Counted from the stretch's first letter, positions 1-8,304 are shown. The stretch: DNA of 41,280 bases from Sulfurimonadaceae bacterium (GCA_028683835.1 JAQUHB010000023.1:1-41280), one strand, 5' to 3'. Numbers and translations are program-made. Notes: generated by a model not told the origin, from the sequence alone.

Positions 1-83
1 TCTACTTGCTTAGTTTTCAATGATCTCAAACTAGTCAAACTCTCGTCTGTCAAGGCCTAAACTTTAGGTCTCTTCGTTTGTGG
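1..83 (-). other. Probable rRNA operon leader, running off the left edge
   Basis: Read on the minus strand, the segment downstream of the promoter at 90-118 is non-coding. It contains ATCATTGAAAACTAAGCAAG near its end, which resembles the boxA-like antitermination leader seen just before 16S rRNA in many bacteria. It also holds a small palindrome (CCTAAAGTTTAGG). The rRNA gene itself would lie beyond position 1 and is not visible. The assignment rests on promoter quality, the GC-rich discriminator and this leader motif. Confidence 0.55.
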
Positions 84-89
84 ACGGGA

Positions 90-118
90 ATTATAGACAA
101 ATCAGGAATGGATGTCAA
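90..118 (-). promoter_or_regulatory. Exact-consensus sigma70 promoter, rRNA P1-like
   Basis: On the minus strand TTGACA (118-113) and TATAAT (95-90) are separated by exactly 17 bases, a perfect sigma70 consensus. The -10 is followed by a GC-rich discriminator (TCCCGTCC), a hallmark of stringently controlled rRNA promoters. Upstream (119 to about 180) lies a very AT-rich stretch that could act as an UP element. Transcription would start near 83 and leave the window to the left. Exact consensus is rare in Campylobacterota, where -35 boxes are usually poorly conserved, which favours an rRNA or other very strong promoter. Confidence 0.8.
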
Positions 119-423
119 GAGGTTTTTTAAAAAAATTGCAAAAATATCAAATTTATAAATTTATGTATCAAAAAGGTGAATAATAGATTTACCGTTTATT
201 CATTAAAACAGACTATCTGAAAGTTTCATTAATAAATAAATAAAGTAGATTCGGTTACCTTAGATTGGATTTCCCAGAACTTAATAATAAAATTGCTAAG
301 CAAGGTATGTTCTCTTAAAAACGATAAACACTCGTTGCATCAAATATTCTAAATTCTTACATTAATGTTGCAATAACACAAAAAGACTACAATATACAAA
401 ATCAAAAATGGATCTGCCAAATT
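119..423. other. Intergenic region upstream of the efflux operon
   Basis: This region is AT-rich and I see no gene, tRNA or terminator hairpin in it. The left part probably serves as an UP element for the leftward rRNA-type promoter. For the rightward efflux operon a possible -10 (TACAAT, 388-393) lies 30 bases before the ATG at 424, with no convincing -35. A weak 7-bp inverted repeat (177-183 and 196-202) is present and is not interpreted. Confidence 0.5.
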
Positions 424-1662
424 ATGAAGAAAATTCTCTTTGCACTCAGTCTTGTGGTTACGCTACTACCTGCCCAAACACTCACAATGAAGGAGTGTAT
501 TGAAAAGACATTGCAAACGCATCCGGATATTAAGAAGTTTACTTTAGAAATATCTAAAAGTGAACAAAGTTATATTTCCACGCGTTCTGCACTTTTGCCG
601 CACTTTGATCTTCAAGCGGAGTATGATCCACAGCGCACGTATGTTATGCCTAAAAATGGGGAACTTTCTACTTTAAATCAGTCAAATCTTCAAATAGGGA
701 TCTCCTTACAACAAAAAGTTTTTGACTTTTATAAAACCTCTTCTTTGATTGAATCTGCAAAAGTGGATCAGGAGATGGCAAAACTCAGTTCACAAGAGGC
801 AAAAAATCTGATGGTTTATAAAGTAGAGACCCTTTATGAAACGGCTTTAATACAAAAAGAAGCGATAGAAGTTCGCAAAAAAGATCTTCAAGCGAAAGAG
901 GAACTCTACAAACAATCGCTCGCTTTTGTGGAGCAAGGGCTCAAAACAACTTCCGATTCAACCCGATTTTTATCTGCTTTGTATGCCGCGCAAGATGCAC
1001 TCTCAAAAGCCGAAGCGGAGTTTCAAAAAACAGTTACAACACTTTCATTATATACTTCACAAAATATCAGATTTGACGTAGAGTTTGAGAAAAATATTTC
1101 TATTGACAAAAGCCAAACAACAGAACTGACATTAAAAAACAATACTGAACTTCAGATCTATGATAAAGTGATTGAAAAAAACAGATTTCAAACACAAGCT
1201 CTTAAAGCAGAACATTATGGATCGCTTGACCTTGTTGCTGGATACAATCATTTTGATAATATCAATGCTTACGACACGCACTTTATCGGGCTCACTCTCA
1301 ATATTCCACTTTTTAGCGGCTTCGATATCAGCGCAAAAGAGCAGATCTCTGCAATATCCACAAATATTGCACAAGAGGCAAAGTCATCAAAAAACTTAGC
1401 GCTTCAAGAAGAGTTTGGCAAACTTTTAATCGATAAAAAACAGTATGCCAAAACCATAGAAGCTAAACAAGCGCAACTCGAGGCCTCATTAAGTACCAAA
1501 AATCTTTTACAAGCAAGATATAAAGAGGGACTTGCAACCTATATAGAATTGCTTGATGTCACAACTCTTTATCTCACGTCAGCGCTTGAGCTTCTGGAAG
1601 CTAAATATAATCTCTCTTTAATACAATACAAAATCATCTACCTCACTGGAGCAAAACAATGA
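424..1662 (+). CDS. TolC-family outer membrane efflux protein
   Basis: A 412-residue outer membrane channel of the TolC/OEP family that would form the outer duct of a tripartite exporter. The N-terminus is a clear cleavable signal peptide (MKKILFALSLVVTLLPAQ). The mature part has the typical long alpha-helical repeats rich in Lys, Glu, Gln and Ala, with short beta-strand segments such as LDLVAGYNHFDN and LNIPLFSG. Length matches the family. Its stop overlaps the start of the next gene (ATGA at 1659-1662), and the adaptor, permease and ATPase that follow make it part of one exporter. The substrate cannot be read from the sequence. Confidence 0.9.
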   Translation: MKKILFALSLVVTLLPAQTLTMKECIEKTLQTHPDIKKFTLEISKSEQSYISTRSALLPHFDLQAEYDPQRTYVMPKNGELSTLNQSNLQIGISLQQKVFDFYKTSSLIESAKVDQEMAKLSSQEAKNLMVYKVETLYETALIQKEAIEVRKKDLQAKEELYKQSLAFVEQGLKTTSDSTRFLSALYAAQDALSKAEAEFQKTVTTLSLYTSQNIRFDVEFEKNISIDKSQTTELTLKNNTELQIYDKVIEKNRFQTQALKAEHYGSLDLVAGYNHFDNINAYDTHFIGLTLNIPLFSGFDISAKEQISAISTNIAQEAKSSKNLALQEEFGKLLIDKKQYAKTIEAKQAQLEASLSTKNLLQARYKEGLATYIELLDVTTLYLTSALELLEAKYNLSLIQYKIIYLTGAKQ

Positions 1663-2798
1663 AAACTTGGACAAAAACTCTTCTTATCTTCGCCCTACTT
1701 CTTGGCGCAGCAACACTATTTTACTTTAAAATATATCTGCCAAAGATAAGTTATAAAACCGCTTCTGCCAAAATTGGTTCCTTACATGTGAGCGTTTTTG
1801 GCATAGGAAACGTGGATGCAAGAGATATTTATCCTATCACTGCACAGACAGGTGGAAAGATTAGCTCGATTTTAACCGATGAGGGGAAATGGGTAAAAAA
1901 AGGGGATCTCCTAGCAACTATTGATCCGGTTGATCTTCCCTCTTTGTTGGATGAAGCAAAGAGATCTCGTCAAAAAGCGCAGTTTGAGTCTGTTGCTTCC
2001 AAAAATGAGCTTAAAACGCTTCAAGCTCAAAAAGAGATGATAGCGATAACATTTAAAAGATATGAAAAACTGTATGCTCAAAAGTATATATCCAAAGCAG
2101 AATACGATAAAGCAGATACTGATCTTAAAGGGATCAATGCGCAAATAGCTGGGAATCTTGCACATAACAGTGCAAACGAGATAGAGATAAAAAAAGCTTC
2201 CAGTTCTCTTGAGGGTTTACAAACCAAACTCTCACGATTGCATATCATAGCGCCGGTTGATGGATATGTACTTTCAAAAGATGCACAAGTCGCACAAAAT
2301 ATTTCCCCAACTCAAAGCATCGTAACCATCGTTGATCCAAAAACAGTCTGGGTTAAAACTTTTGTAGATGAAAAGATCAGTTCTAACATAGCCCTCGGTC
2401 AAAATGCAAAAATCACCCTTCGCTCACAGCTAAATAGAGAGTTCGATGCAAAAGTGGTACGTATCTCAGCTATCAGCGATGCAACAACGCAAGAACGCGA
2501 AGTAGCTGTCGCCTTTGTAAACCTTCCAATCCCTTTTTATATCCACGAACAAGCAGAAGTAAGAATCGAGACAGGGCTTTTAAATAATGTCACTCTTCTT
2601 GATGAATCACTTCTCACCTATCTTAATAAAGAAAGCGGTGTCTGGATAGTCAAAGATTCAAAAGCCCACTTCTTAAAGCTCACTATCCTCGCACACAGTG
2701 ATAAAAAAGTCGCTTGCAAAGAGAAAGTTACAAGTCAAATATTAGTGCCAGATGCTACAAAAAGACCTCTTGTTGAAGGGATGAGAATCCACTTATGA
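1659..2798 (+). CDS. HlyD/MacA-type periplasmic adaptor protein
   Basis: A 379-residue membrane fusion protein linking an inner-membrane ABC transporter to the TolC-type channel encoded just upstream. Residues about 7-27 form a single N-terminal membrane anchor. A biotinyl-lipoyl-like half follows (GGKISSILTDEGKWVKKGD), then a long coiled-coil hairpin at about 80-190, the second lipoyl half (IIAPVDGYVLSKDAQVAQ), and a beta-barrel domain. It overlaps both neighbours by 4 bases (ATGA junctions), so translation is coupled across the operon. The family resembles DevB/MacA adaptors that pair with FtsX-type permeases. Confidence 0.88.
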   Translation: MKTWTKTLLIFALLLGAATLFYFKIYLPKISYKTASAKIGSLHVSVFGIGNVDARDIYPITAQTGGKISSILTDEGKWVKKGDLLATIDPVDLPSLLDEAKRSRQKAQFESVASKNELKTLQAQKEMIAITFKRYEKLYAQKYISKAEYDKADTDLKGINAQIAGNLAHNSANEIEIKKASSSLEGLQTKLSRLHIIAPVDGYVLSKDAQVAQNISPTQSIVTIVDPKTVWVKTFVDEKISSNIALGQNAKITLRSQLNREFDAKVVRISAISDATTQEREVAVAFVNLPIPFYIHEQAEVRIETGLLNNVTLLDESLLTYLNKESGVWIVKDSKAHFLKLTILAHSDKKVACKEKVTSQILVPDATKRPLVEGMRIHL

Positions 2799-3943
2799 TT
2801 CATCTGGCACAAAAAGATATTTCTCACACTTTTGGCAAGTTTATCGTTACGGCTATGGGTGTTGGGATGCTGCTTGGAATAGTTTTAATCATGATAGGAG
2901 TTTATAGAGGTTTGATCGTAGATGCGACCAATTTACTTGATGATGTGAATGCTGATATTTGGGTTGTTCAAGAAAATACTCTAGGGCCTTTTGCTGAATC
3001 TTCACGAATACATGAAGATTTAAAAAATACGCTCAAAGCCATAGAGGGGATCGACAAAGCGGAAGCGATAACATTTCAAAATATACAGCTTTACACGAAC
3101 TCTAAACCCATCAGAGTCGAAGCTGTCGGGTTTGATCCCTTTGGCGATATCGATCCCATCAACCCACTTCATCTCATCAAAGGTCGAACGCTCAACCGTG
3201 CTCATTATGAAGTCGTAGTATCTGCCGAAACAGGATTGAATCTTCATGATCATATAGATATTGGACGCGACTCTTATACTATAGTAGGAATCACACAAAA
3301 AACGGTCTCCTCTGGCGGCGATCCCTTAATTTATATGAGTCTCAAAGATGCGCAGCAACTTCAGTTCTCCTACTCCAATGCGACTATAAGAAACGATAGA
3401 GATAGAGGTGCTGTTTCAAATCCTGATCTGCATATTGTCAATGCAATCATTGGCACTATCAAGACAGGCTACAACAACAATATCATCTCAGATAATATCG
3501 CTCGTTGGAAACATCTCAGTGTTTATACAAATAATGAACAAAAAGAGATCCTAACTAAAAATGTGGTTGAAAAATCTTCAAAACAGATTGGCCTTTTTAC
3601 AATAATTTTAGTCATCGTTTCAACTATCATTATTGGTCTTATTATCTATACTATGACTCTTGAAAAGATCAAAGAGATCTCAATCATGAAGCTTATTGGG
3701 ATTCCTGATGGTGTCATTATAAAGATGATCGTACAAGAAACAGTTTTACTTGGGTTTTTTGCTTTTATATTTGGCAATATCTTCTCTCATCTCACCTATG
3801 ACAAATTTCCAAAAAGAGTGATCCTTGAAGCGCCTGACGCCCTAACGCTTTTTGGGGTAATCCTTATAGCTTCAGTTATCGCTTCATTTGTGGGTGTAGC
3901 TAAAGTCGTACATGCAGATCCAACAGTTGCAATCGGGGGATAA
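2795..3943 (+). CDS. FtsX/MacB-type ABC transporter permease
   Basis: A 382-residue inner-membrane permease. It has one membrane helix near the N-terminus (about 16-38), a large periplasmic domain (about 45-260) of the MacB-PCD type, and three C-terminal helices (about 265-290, 310-335, 350-375). This is the FtsX/MacB/DevC plan, in which the permease transmits ATP-driven motion to the periplasmic adaptor. The segment EKIKEISIMKLIGIPDGVI is the usual cytoplasmic coupling region after TM2. The ATPase follows directly, with no base between the stop and the next ATG. It most resembles DevC-like exporters; the cargo is unknown. Confidence 0.88.
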   Translation: MIHLAQKDISHTFGKFIVTAMGVGMLLGIVLIMIGVYRGLIVDATNLLDDVNADIWVVQENTLGPFAESSRIHEDLKNTLKAIEGIDKAEAITFQNIQLYTNSKPIRVEAVGFDPFGDIDPINPLHLIKGRTLNRAHYEVVVSAETGLNLHDHIDIGRDSYTIVGITQKTVSSGGDPLIYMSLKDAQQLQFSYSNATIRNDRDRGAVSNPDLHIVNAIIGTIKTGYNNNIISDNIARWKHLSVYTNNEQKEILTKNVVEKSSKQIGLFTIILVIVSTIIIGLIIYTMTLEKIKEISIMKLIGIPDGVIIKMIVQETVLLGFFAFIFGNIFSHLTYDKFPKRVILEAPDALTLFGVILIASVIASFVGVAKVVHADPTVAIGG

Positions 3944-4651
3944 ATGAGCACACAACAAAGTATAAAAATTGAAAATCTTGTCAAAGAGTTTGGAAAAGGG
4001 GACAGCCTTTTACGTGTTATTGATGGCGCTTCTTTTACTGTAAACAAAGGGGAACTCATTGCGCTTATTGCACCGAGCGGAGCTGGCAAAACAACCTTAC
4101 TTATGATGATAGGATGCGTGATAGATCCAACTTCAGGAACAATCTGGCTTGGAGAAGAAAAAGTGTATGAAGACAAGTGGATCACACACAACTCTCGAAA
4201 AATCAGAAGAGAAAAGATAGGTTTTATTTTTCAGGCGCACTATCTTATCCCTTTTTTAAATGTTATAGAAAATGTCACTCTTGTACCTCAAACAAATGGT
4301 GTTTCTGAAAAACAAGCCAAAGCTGATGCTATGAAACTGTTAGAGTATCTAGATATTGCCGATAAAGCTCACAGTAAACCTTCCGCTCTTTCAGGCGGAC
4401 AAAATCAAAGAGTTGCCATTGCACGCGCCCTTGCAAACAACCCTCAAATTATTTTAGCAGATGAACCCACAGCCGCGCTTGATAGTGCACGCGCACTGAG
4501 TGTTGTACAAATGCTTAAAAAAATAGCAACTGAACAAAATGTCGCAATTATTATGGTCACTCATGATGAACGTATGGTACAGCGGTGTGACAAGATCATG
4601 AAAATAGAAAATAAAAAAATCATCTTTGAAGCAGTGGAGATTCCATCTTAA
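3944..4651 (+). CDS. ABC transporter ATP-binding protein (MacB/LolD/DevA type)
   Basis: A 235-residue ATPase that would energise the permease encoded immediately upstream. The Walker A loop reads APSGAGKTT (about 43-51), the signature is LSGGQNQRVAIARAL, the Walker B is IILADEPTAALD, and the switch His is in VTHDER. The first glycine of the usual GxSGxGK loop is replaced by alanine, a mild oddity; the remaining catalytic residues are present, so activity is likely. This is the last gene of the four-gene exporter operon. It is followed by a promoter-like sequence and a response regulator gene, so the operon probably ends here. Confidence 0.9.
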   Translation: MSTQQSIKIENLVKEFGKGDSLLRVIDGASFTVNKGELIALIAPSGAGKTTLLMMIGCVIDPTSGTIWLGEEKVYEDKWITHNSRKIRREKIGFIFQAHYLIPFLNVIENVTLVPQTNGVSEKQAKADAMKLLEYLDIADKAHSKPSALSGGQNQRVAIARALANNPQIILADEPTAALDSARALSVVQMLKKIATEQNVAIIMVTHDERMVQRCDKIMKIENKKIIFEAVEIPS

Positions 4652-4673
4652 CACTCTTTTAACATCCTTTTAC

Positions 4674-4679
4674 TATACT
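4674..4679 (+). promoter_or_regulatory. -10 element for a probably leaderless response regulator mRNA
   Basis: TATACT ends only 6 bases before the ATG at 4686, so transcription from it would begin at about the A of the start codon. No Shine-Dalgarno sequence is visible in the 30 bases upstream of that ATG. Together these suggest a leaderless transcript. The -35 is weak, as is common in this phylum. Confidence 0.45.
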
Positions 4680-4685
4680 TGCTTC

Positions 4686-5339
4686 ATGGCAAATATATTA
4701 CTTTTAGAAGATGATACTGTTTTAAGTGAAACCTTGATTGAACTCTTGGAAAGCGAAGGTTTTCGTGTGCACCATGAGTTAGATGGTGAAGCTGCGCTTG
4801 ATACAACCTTTACAAAAGAATTCGATCTTTTAATACTTGATGTCAACGTTCCCTATCTGAACGGTTTTGATCTGCTCAAAAGCCTGCGTCAAAGCGGATC
4901 CAAAACTCCTGCTGTTTTTATAAGTGCTCTGAGTGATATTGCTTCTCTTTCAAACGCTTTTGATGTCGGGGCTGATGACTACATCAAAAAACCTTTTGAT
5001 TTCGATGAACTTCTTATTCGTATAAAAGCCCTGCTTAAACGTCAGTTCAATACCTACAACGATACTATTTTACTTAATAACTTTAGCTTCATAATCTCAA
5101 AAAATGAGCTTTATAAAGAAGACAAGTTCATTCAGCTCTCACCTTATGAGCTGACATTAACGAAACTTTTTTTTCAAAATCTTAATAAAACGATTCTCAA
5201 AGAGAACATTCTTAATAGCATGGATGAGGGAAGAGAAGTGAGCGAGGGTTCACTGCGAGTTTATATCAACAAACTTAGAAATATAGGACTTCCCATAACA
5301 ACCATCAAAGGGATAGGATACCGTCTTGCAGCATCATGA
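4686..5339 (+). CDS. OmpR-family response regulator
   Basis: A 217-residue regulator with an N-terminal receiver domain and a C-terminal winged helix. Receiver residues are clear: the acidic pair in LLLEDD, the phosphoacceptor Asp in LLILDVNVP (about residue 52), a switch Ser in VFISAL, and the Lys in IKKPFDF. The C-terminal half has winged-helix motifs (LSPYELTLTKLFFQN, LRVYINKLRNIGLP, TTIKGIGYRLA). An upstream in-frame start at 4626 would add 20 residues unrelated to receiver domains and overlap the ATPase gene, so the ATG at 4686 is preferred. The kinase gene overlaps its end by 14 bases. The pair probably controls the preceding efflux operon. Confidence 0.9.
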   Translation: MANILLLEDDTVLSETLIELLESEGFRVHHELDGEAALDTTFTKEFDLLILDVNVPYLNGFDLLKSLRQSGSKTPAVFISALSDIASLSNAFDVGADDYIKKPFDFDELLIRIKALLKRQFNTYNDTILLNNFSFIISKNELYKEDKFIQLSPYELTLTKLFFQNLNKTILKENILNSMDEGREVSEGSLRVYINKLRNIGLPITTIKGIGYRLAAS

Positions 5340-6387
5340 AAAAAAAGCATTTTTAAAATTTTTTCTTACCTATTTTTTTAGTGTTGCTCTGCTCATTCTT
5401 GTCAGTGGTTATTTCTATTTTCAACAGATATATGACCAAAAGCTAAAAGCCGAAGAGTTTTCTCTTATTGAATACGCCAGACATATTAAGATGAATGAAA
5501 ATCTTGAAGAATTCAAACCAGAACTGCATCATATATTTACAAAAAAACTTGCCAAGCACATAGATATAAGAAATTTTACAATGCAAAACGGAGAGTTTGT
5601 TAAATACCTTCCAGCCCAAAGTGATGGATACTACCTTGTAGTCTATAAACCTACCAAACAGTTTTATGATTCACTATGGCAAATCAACATAAAAATTATC
5701 ACCCTTCAATTCTTGTTGCTAACTTTTTTTGGAATATTAAGTTATAAGCTCGCAAAAAGCGCATTGAGCCCTCTTCAGACAAGCATACTTACTCTTGATA
5801 AATTTACAAAAGATCTTATCCACGATCTCAGTACTCCGGTAACGTCCATACAACTCAATATGAAAATATTACAAAAAGATCCCCATTTTCAAAGCAATGT
5901 TGCCTTAGGAAGAGTAAATAAAAGTGCGTCTATGATCTCAGAACTTCATGAAAATCTCACACTTTTACTTCATGAAGAAACTTTTTTAATCAGTGAGATA
6001 AATGTCTGCATTATTGTTGCAGACGTGATCGCGATGCAAAGACAAATCTATCCTAATCTCAAATTTATCAATGAGTGCAACTCTTGCATAAGCCGTCTCA
6101 ACCAACATGCCATAAAACAAATTTTGCAAAATATTGTCTCAAATGCTTGTAAATACAACACTGCAGAGGGATTTGTAAAAATATATTCAAAAGATAAAAT
6201 TTTATATATTCAAGATAATGGCAAAGGGATTAAAGAACCTGAGAAGATCTTTGAACGTTCTTATAGTGGAGAACACAGCAGTGGCATCGGCTTAGACATA
6301 GTAAAAAGACTTGCTACTGCTATGAATATCAAGATACACGTACATTCAGATGAAAAAGGCACTCTTTTTACCTTATTTTTACCTTGA
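5326..6387 (+). CDS. Sensor histidine kinase
   Basis: A 353-residue membrane kinase partnered with the regulator just upstream. Two membrane helices (about 10-32 and 121-141) flank a small periplasmic sensor of about 85 residues. The dimerisation box is LIHDLSTPVTSIQLN with phospho-acceptor His166. The ATPase domain shows the N box (NIVSNACKYN), G1 (DNGKGI) and G2 (SGIGLDIVKRL). No clear HAMP domain separates TM2 from the His box. The start is TTG at 5326, with an AGGA ribosome site 7 bases upstream; the ATG at 5336 is in another frame and stops after six codons. TTG plus a 14-base overlap implies translational coupling. Confidence 0.87.
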   Translation: MQHHEKKAFLKFFLTYFFSVALLILVSGYFYFQQIYDQKLKAEEFSLIEYARHIKMNENLEEFKPELHHIFTKKLAKHIDIRNFTMQNGEFVKYLPAQSDGYYLVVYKPTKQFYDSLWQINIKIITLQFLLLTFFGILSYKLAKSALSPLQTSILTLDKFTKDLIHDLSTPVTSIQLNMKILQKDPHFQSNVALGRVNKSASMISELHENLTLLLHEETFLISEINVCIIVADVIAMQRQIYPNLKFINECNSCISRLNQHAIKQILQNIVSNACKYNTAEGFVKIYSKDKILYIQDNGKGIKEPEKIFERSYSGEHSSGIGLDIVKRLATAMNIKIHVHSDEKGTLFTLFLP

Positions 6388-6417
6388 AAGGTGAACTGTT
6401 TATAAAGTTTGGTTTAT

Positions 6418-7113
6418 CTACTTTTCAATATAGTAGCCAACACCAAAAGTACTCTTGATAATATCTGTAGGCAGTTTATTTCTAAGTCTCCAAACCAGAG
6501 TTCGTACGCTATATTCTGTTACTTTATTGTTTTTCCATATATTCTCAATAATAAAATCAAAGCTCATGATTGAACCGAGTTTTGTAATAAAAAGCTGCAT
6601 CAGCAAATTTTCACTTTTTGTAAGGTTTAGCTTTTCATTATTATAAAAAGTTTGACAATTTTCCATATCAAAATGATATAACTCCGCAAAGGGGGTTAAG
6701 AGCGCAAGTGATTTTTGATCGGTTTCTCTCTTTTTTTCTTGTTCATGTTTGTATAGAGCCATTTTTATCATCGCATGAATAGCTGAGGGTTTAAAAGGTT
6801 TTACTATAAACCCATAAGGTTCAGTTTTGCTGGCGGCATCAAGAATATCTTCATCCGTATGTGCAGTTAAAAAGATAAAAGGGATAGCATTGTTTTGATG
6901 AATCGTATCTGCTAGATCAATACCGTCTAGCGTATCATTGAGAGAAATATCTATAAGAACAATATCTGGAGTAAGCAGCGCTATTTTATTTTTTGCAGAA
7001 GCAATATCGTATGCCACTGTTATATTGGCATAATTTTGCCTTTCAAGTGAAAATCGTAGATTCATGGCTGTTACTTCATCATCTTCTACAATAAGCAACT
7101 TTTTATTTTTCAT
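6418..7113 (-). CDS. Orphan response regulator, receiver plus winged helix
   Basis: A 231-residue regulator. The receiver has LLIVEDDE, the phosphoacceptor in IVLIDISLND, Thr in FLTAHT and Lys in IVKPFKP. After a short linker comes a winged helix with LTKSENLLMQLFITKLG, SVRTLVWRLRNKLP and STFGVGYYIEK. No kinase gene adjoins it: the neighbouring kinase is convergent and already has a partner. It is a clear paralogue of the regulator at 27794-28612, which ends the same way (VRTLVWRxRxKL, GVGYYIE). An inverted repeat at 7136-7165 and a Crp/Fnr-like box at 7194-7207 lie upstream, so both autoregulation and anaerobic control are possible. Confidence 0.87.
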   Translation of the reverse strand: MKNKKLLIVEDDEVTAMNLRFSLERQNYANITVAYDIASAKNKIALLTPDIVLIDISLNDTLDGIDLADTIHQNNAIPFIFLTAHTDEDILDAASKTEPYGFIVKPFKPSAIHAMIKMALYKHEQEKKRETDQKSLALLTPFAELYHFDMENCQTFYNNEKLNLTKSENLLMQLFITKLGSIMSFDFIIENIWKNNKVTEYSVRTLVWRLRNKLPTDIIKSTFGVGYYIEK

Positions 7114-7135
7114 TAACCAACCTCTCTTATAAGTA

Positions 7136-7165
7136 TATGCGTAATCTCTTCACTATTTACGCATA
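7136..7165. promoter_or_regulatory. Inverted repeat upstream of the orphan response regulator
   Basis: TATGCGTAA (7136-7144) and TTACGCATA (7157-7165) form perfect 9-base arms around a 12-base spacer. It lies 23 bases before the start at 7113 (minus strand). Its size and position fit a dimeric regulator site, perhaps for the response regulator itself. As RNA it could also fold into a hairpin in the leader. Confidence 0.5.
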
Positions 7166-7193
7166 ATATTACCTTTTTATAAAAGAGTTATGC

Positions 7194-7207
7194 TTGACTT
7201 AAGTTAA
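7194..7207 (-). promoter_or_regulatory. Crp/Fnr-type box (TTAAC-N4-GTCAA)
   Basis: Read toward the response regulator gene at 7113, the site is TTAAC TTAA GTCAA. The centre lies 29.5 bases from TAATAT (7171-7166), a poor -10, and 32.5 bases from TATTAT (7168-7163). It has the same half-site pair as the box at 18074-18087. It resembles the TTAAC-N4-GTTAA site of Campylobacter NssR. Confidence 0.45.
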
Positions 7208-7244
7208 CCAGTTGCAAATCACATCATGAAATTTTACCAATATA

Positions 7245-7805
7245 CTAAAACCAATAACGGGGATAATGTCTTTTAGTATTACTTGATAGGTTATTAATAA
7301 GCAATGCGATGGTAAACATCACAAAAGAATCTAACAAAATTGGAAAAAATGCGAACAGATAACCAAGTGCATGCGTTTGAGCACCTCCTACTATAGCCAC
7401 CAATGCAGTCGCTCCTCCGGGTGGATGAAGTGAGCGCGTAAAATGCATAACGACAATCGCCGATGAAACTGCAATCGCACTCAATATTTCTATATCTACA
7501 TGCAAAAATTTATAAAGGGTGATCCCTACTAACGCGGAGAGGACATGCCCTCCTAAAAAATTTCGAGGTTGGGAAAAATCTGCTTGAGGTGCTGCAAATA
7601 TCAAAACAGCCGAAGCTCCAAATGAGCCAACCAAAAAGAGAGTATCTTTGGGATCAATATGGATCTTTTCATTTAAGATTGAAATCACATAAATAGCGAC
7701 TAATGAACCAATCCATGACCAAAGAATTTTAGAAAGCGGTTTTCTTGGAGGACAGCCTTCGAACCCCTTCATTCTTCTTGTATATATTCTTACTTGATGT
7801 CGCAT
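7245..7805 (-). CDS. HPP-family integral membrane protein
   Basis: A 186-residue membrane protein with about four or five helices and the family-defining His-Pro-Pro motif in LHPPGGATALVAIVGG. Plant chloroplast and cyanobacterial HPP proteins have been implicated in nitrite transport, so a nitrite or related anion role is plausible next to a denitrification cluster. That is inference from family and context. It lies 42 bases downstream of the NsrR-like gene on the same strand and may be co-transcribed with it. No DNA- or nucleotide-binding domain such as CBS is attached, unlike many bacterial HPP fusions. Confidence 0.85.
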   Translation of the reverse strand: MRHQVRIYTRRMKGFEGCPPRKPLSKILWSWIGSLVAIYVISILNEKIHIDPKDTLFLVGSFGASAVLIFAAPQADFSQPRNFLGGHVLSALVGITLYKFLHVDIEILSAIAVSSAIVVMHFTRSLHPPGGATALVAIVGGAQTHALGYLFAFFPILLDSFVMFTIALLINNLSSNTKRHYPRYWF

Positions 7806-7847
7806 ACTCTCTCCCTATTTTTATTGCCACTTGGATATTGTGTAGAT

Positions 7848-8261
7848 TTATAATTTACAATCTTTACATGTAAGATTATTTAAAGTAGTTTCTTCAAACA
7901 TTTTACGCATCAAACTCTTTGGTTCCATCCATTGATCATGCAACGCACATTTGTTCACACTGTCGCAAATACCTATACCTAAAACACAGCTCTCATTATC
8001 TGTTTCATCATTAAAGGTATTTAAAATATCTATAAGTTTAATCTCTGATGCGGGTGTATTTAACTCATATCCACCTTCTCGACCCTGAATCGATGAAATA
8101 AATCCTGTTTTTACAAGTATCCCCATAATCTTAGTTAAAAATTTATACGGAATGTTTAATATCTCAGAGAGTTCTTTTGCACTATATAAACGGTCATCAC
8201 TATGATTAGCAATGAAATTTAAAACTCTGATTGCATATTGCGATGTATTATGTAGTTGCAT
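7848..8261 (-). CDS. Rrf2-family regulator, NsrR/IscR-like
   Basis: A 137-residue winged-helix regulator. The N-terminal half (MQLHNTSQYAIRVLNF, then YSAKELSEILNIPYKFLTKI and SIQGREGGYEL) is classic Rrf2. Three cysteines at 92, 99 and 105 (C-x6-C-x5-C) match the positions of Fe-S ligands in IscR and NsrR, so it probably binds an Fe-S cluster that can sense NO. Two more cysteines sit at the C-terminus. The ATG at 8261 has an AGGGG ribosome site about 7 bases upstream and begins at the usual family N-terminus; a TTG start at 8282 is less likely. It is divergent from norC across a large palindrome, so NO-dependent control of the nor operon is the natural reading. Confidence 0.82.
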   Translation of the reverse strand: MQLHNTSQYAIRVLNFIANHSDDRLYSAKELSEILNIPYKFLTKIMGILVKTGFISSIQGREGGYELNTPASEIKLIDILNTFNDETDNESCVLGIGICDSVNKCALHDQWMEPKSLMRKMFEETTLNNLTCKDCKL

Positions 8262-8304
8262 AAAAAACCCCTTTTTTGACAAAATTATACAACCATTCTT
8301 TAAA

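Noticed and set aside
177-202. Inverted repeat TGAATAA/TTATTCA upstream of the efflux operon as a TetR operator
   Set aside because: Arms are only 7 bases of AT-rich sequence with a 12-base gap, and no repressor gene is near.
1132-1374. Minus-strand and alternate-frame ORFs inside long genes
   Set aside because: They lie within well-supported genes, lack ribosome sites and recognisable domains; the same applies to similar short frames throughout the window.
4626-4685. Upstream in-frame ATG extending the response regulator by 20 residues
   Set aside because: It overlaps the ATPase gene, lacks a ribosome site, and adds residues unlike receiver domains; the likely promoter lies inside this stretch.
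8262-8282. TTG start for the NsrR-like regulator
   Set aside because: The internal ATG at 8261 has an AGGGG site and gives the canonical Rrf2 N-terminus.
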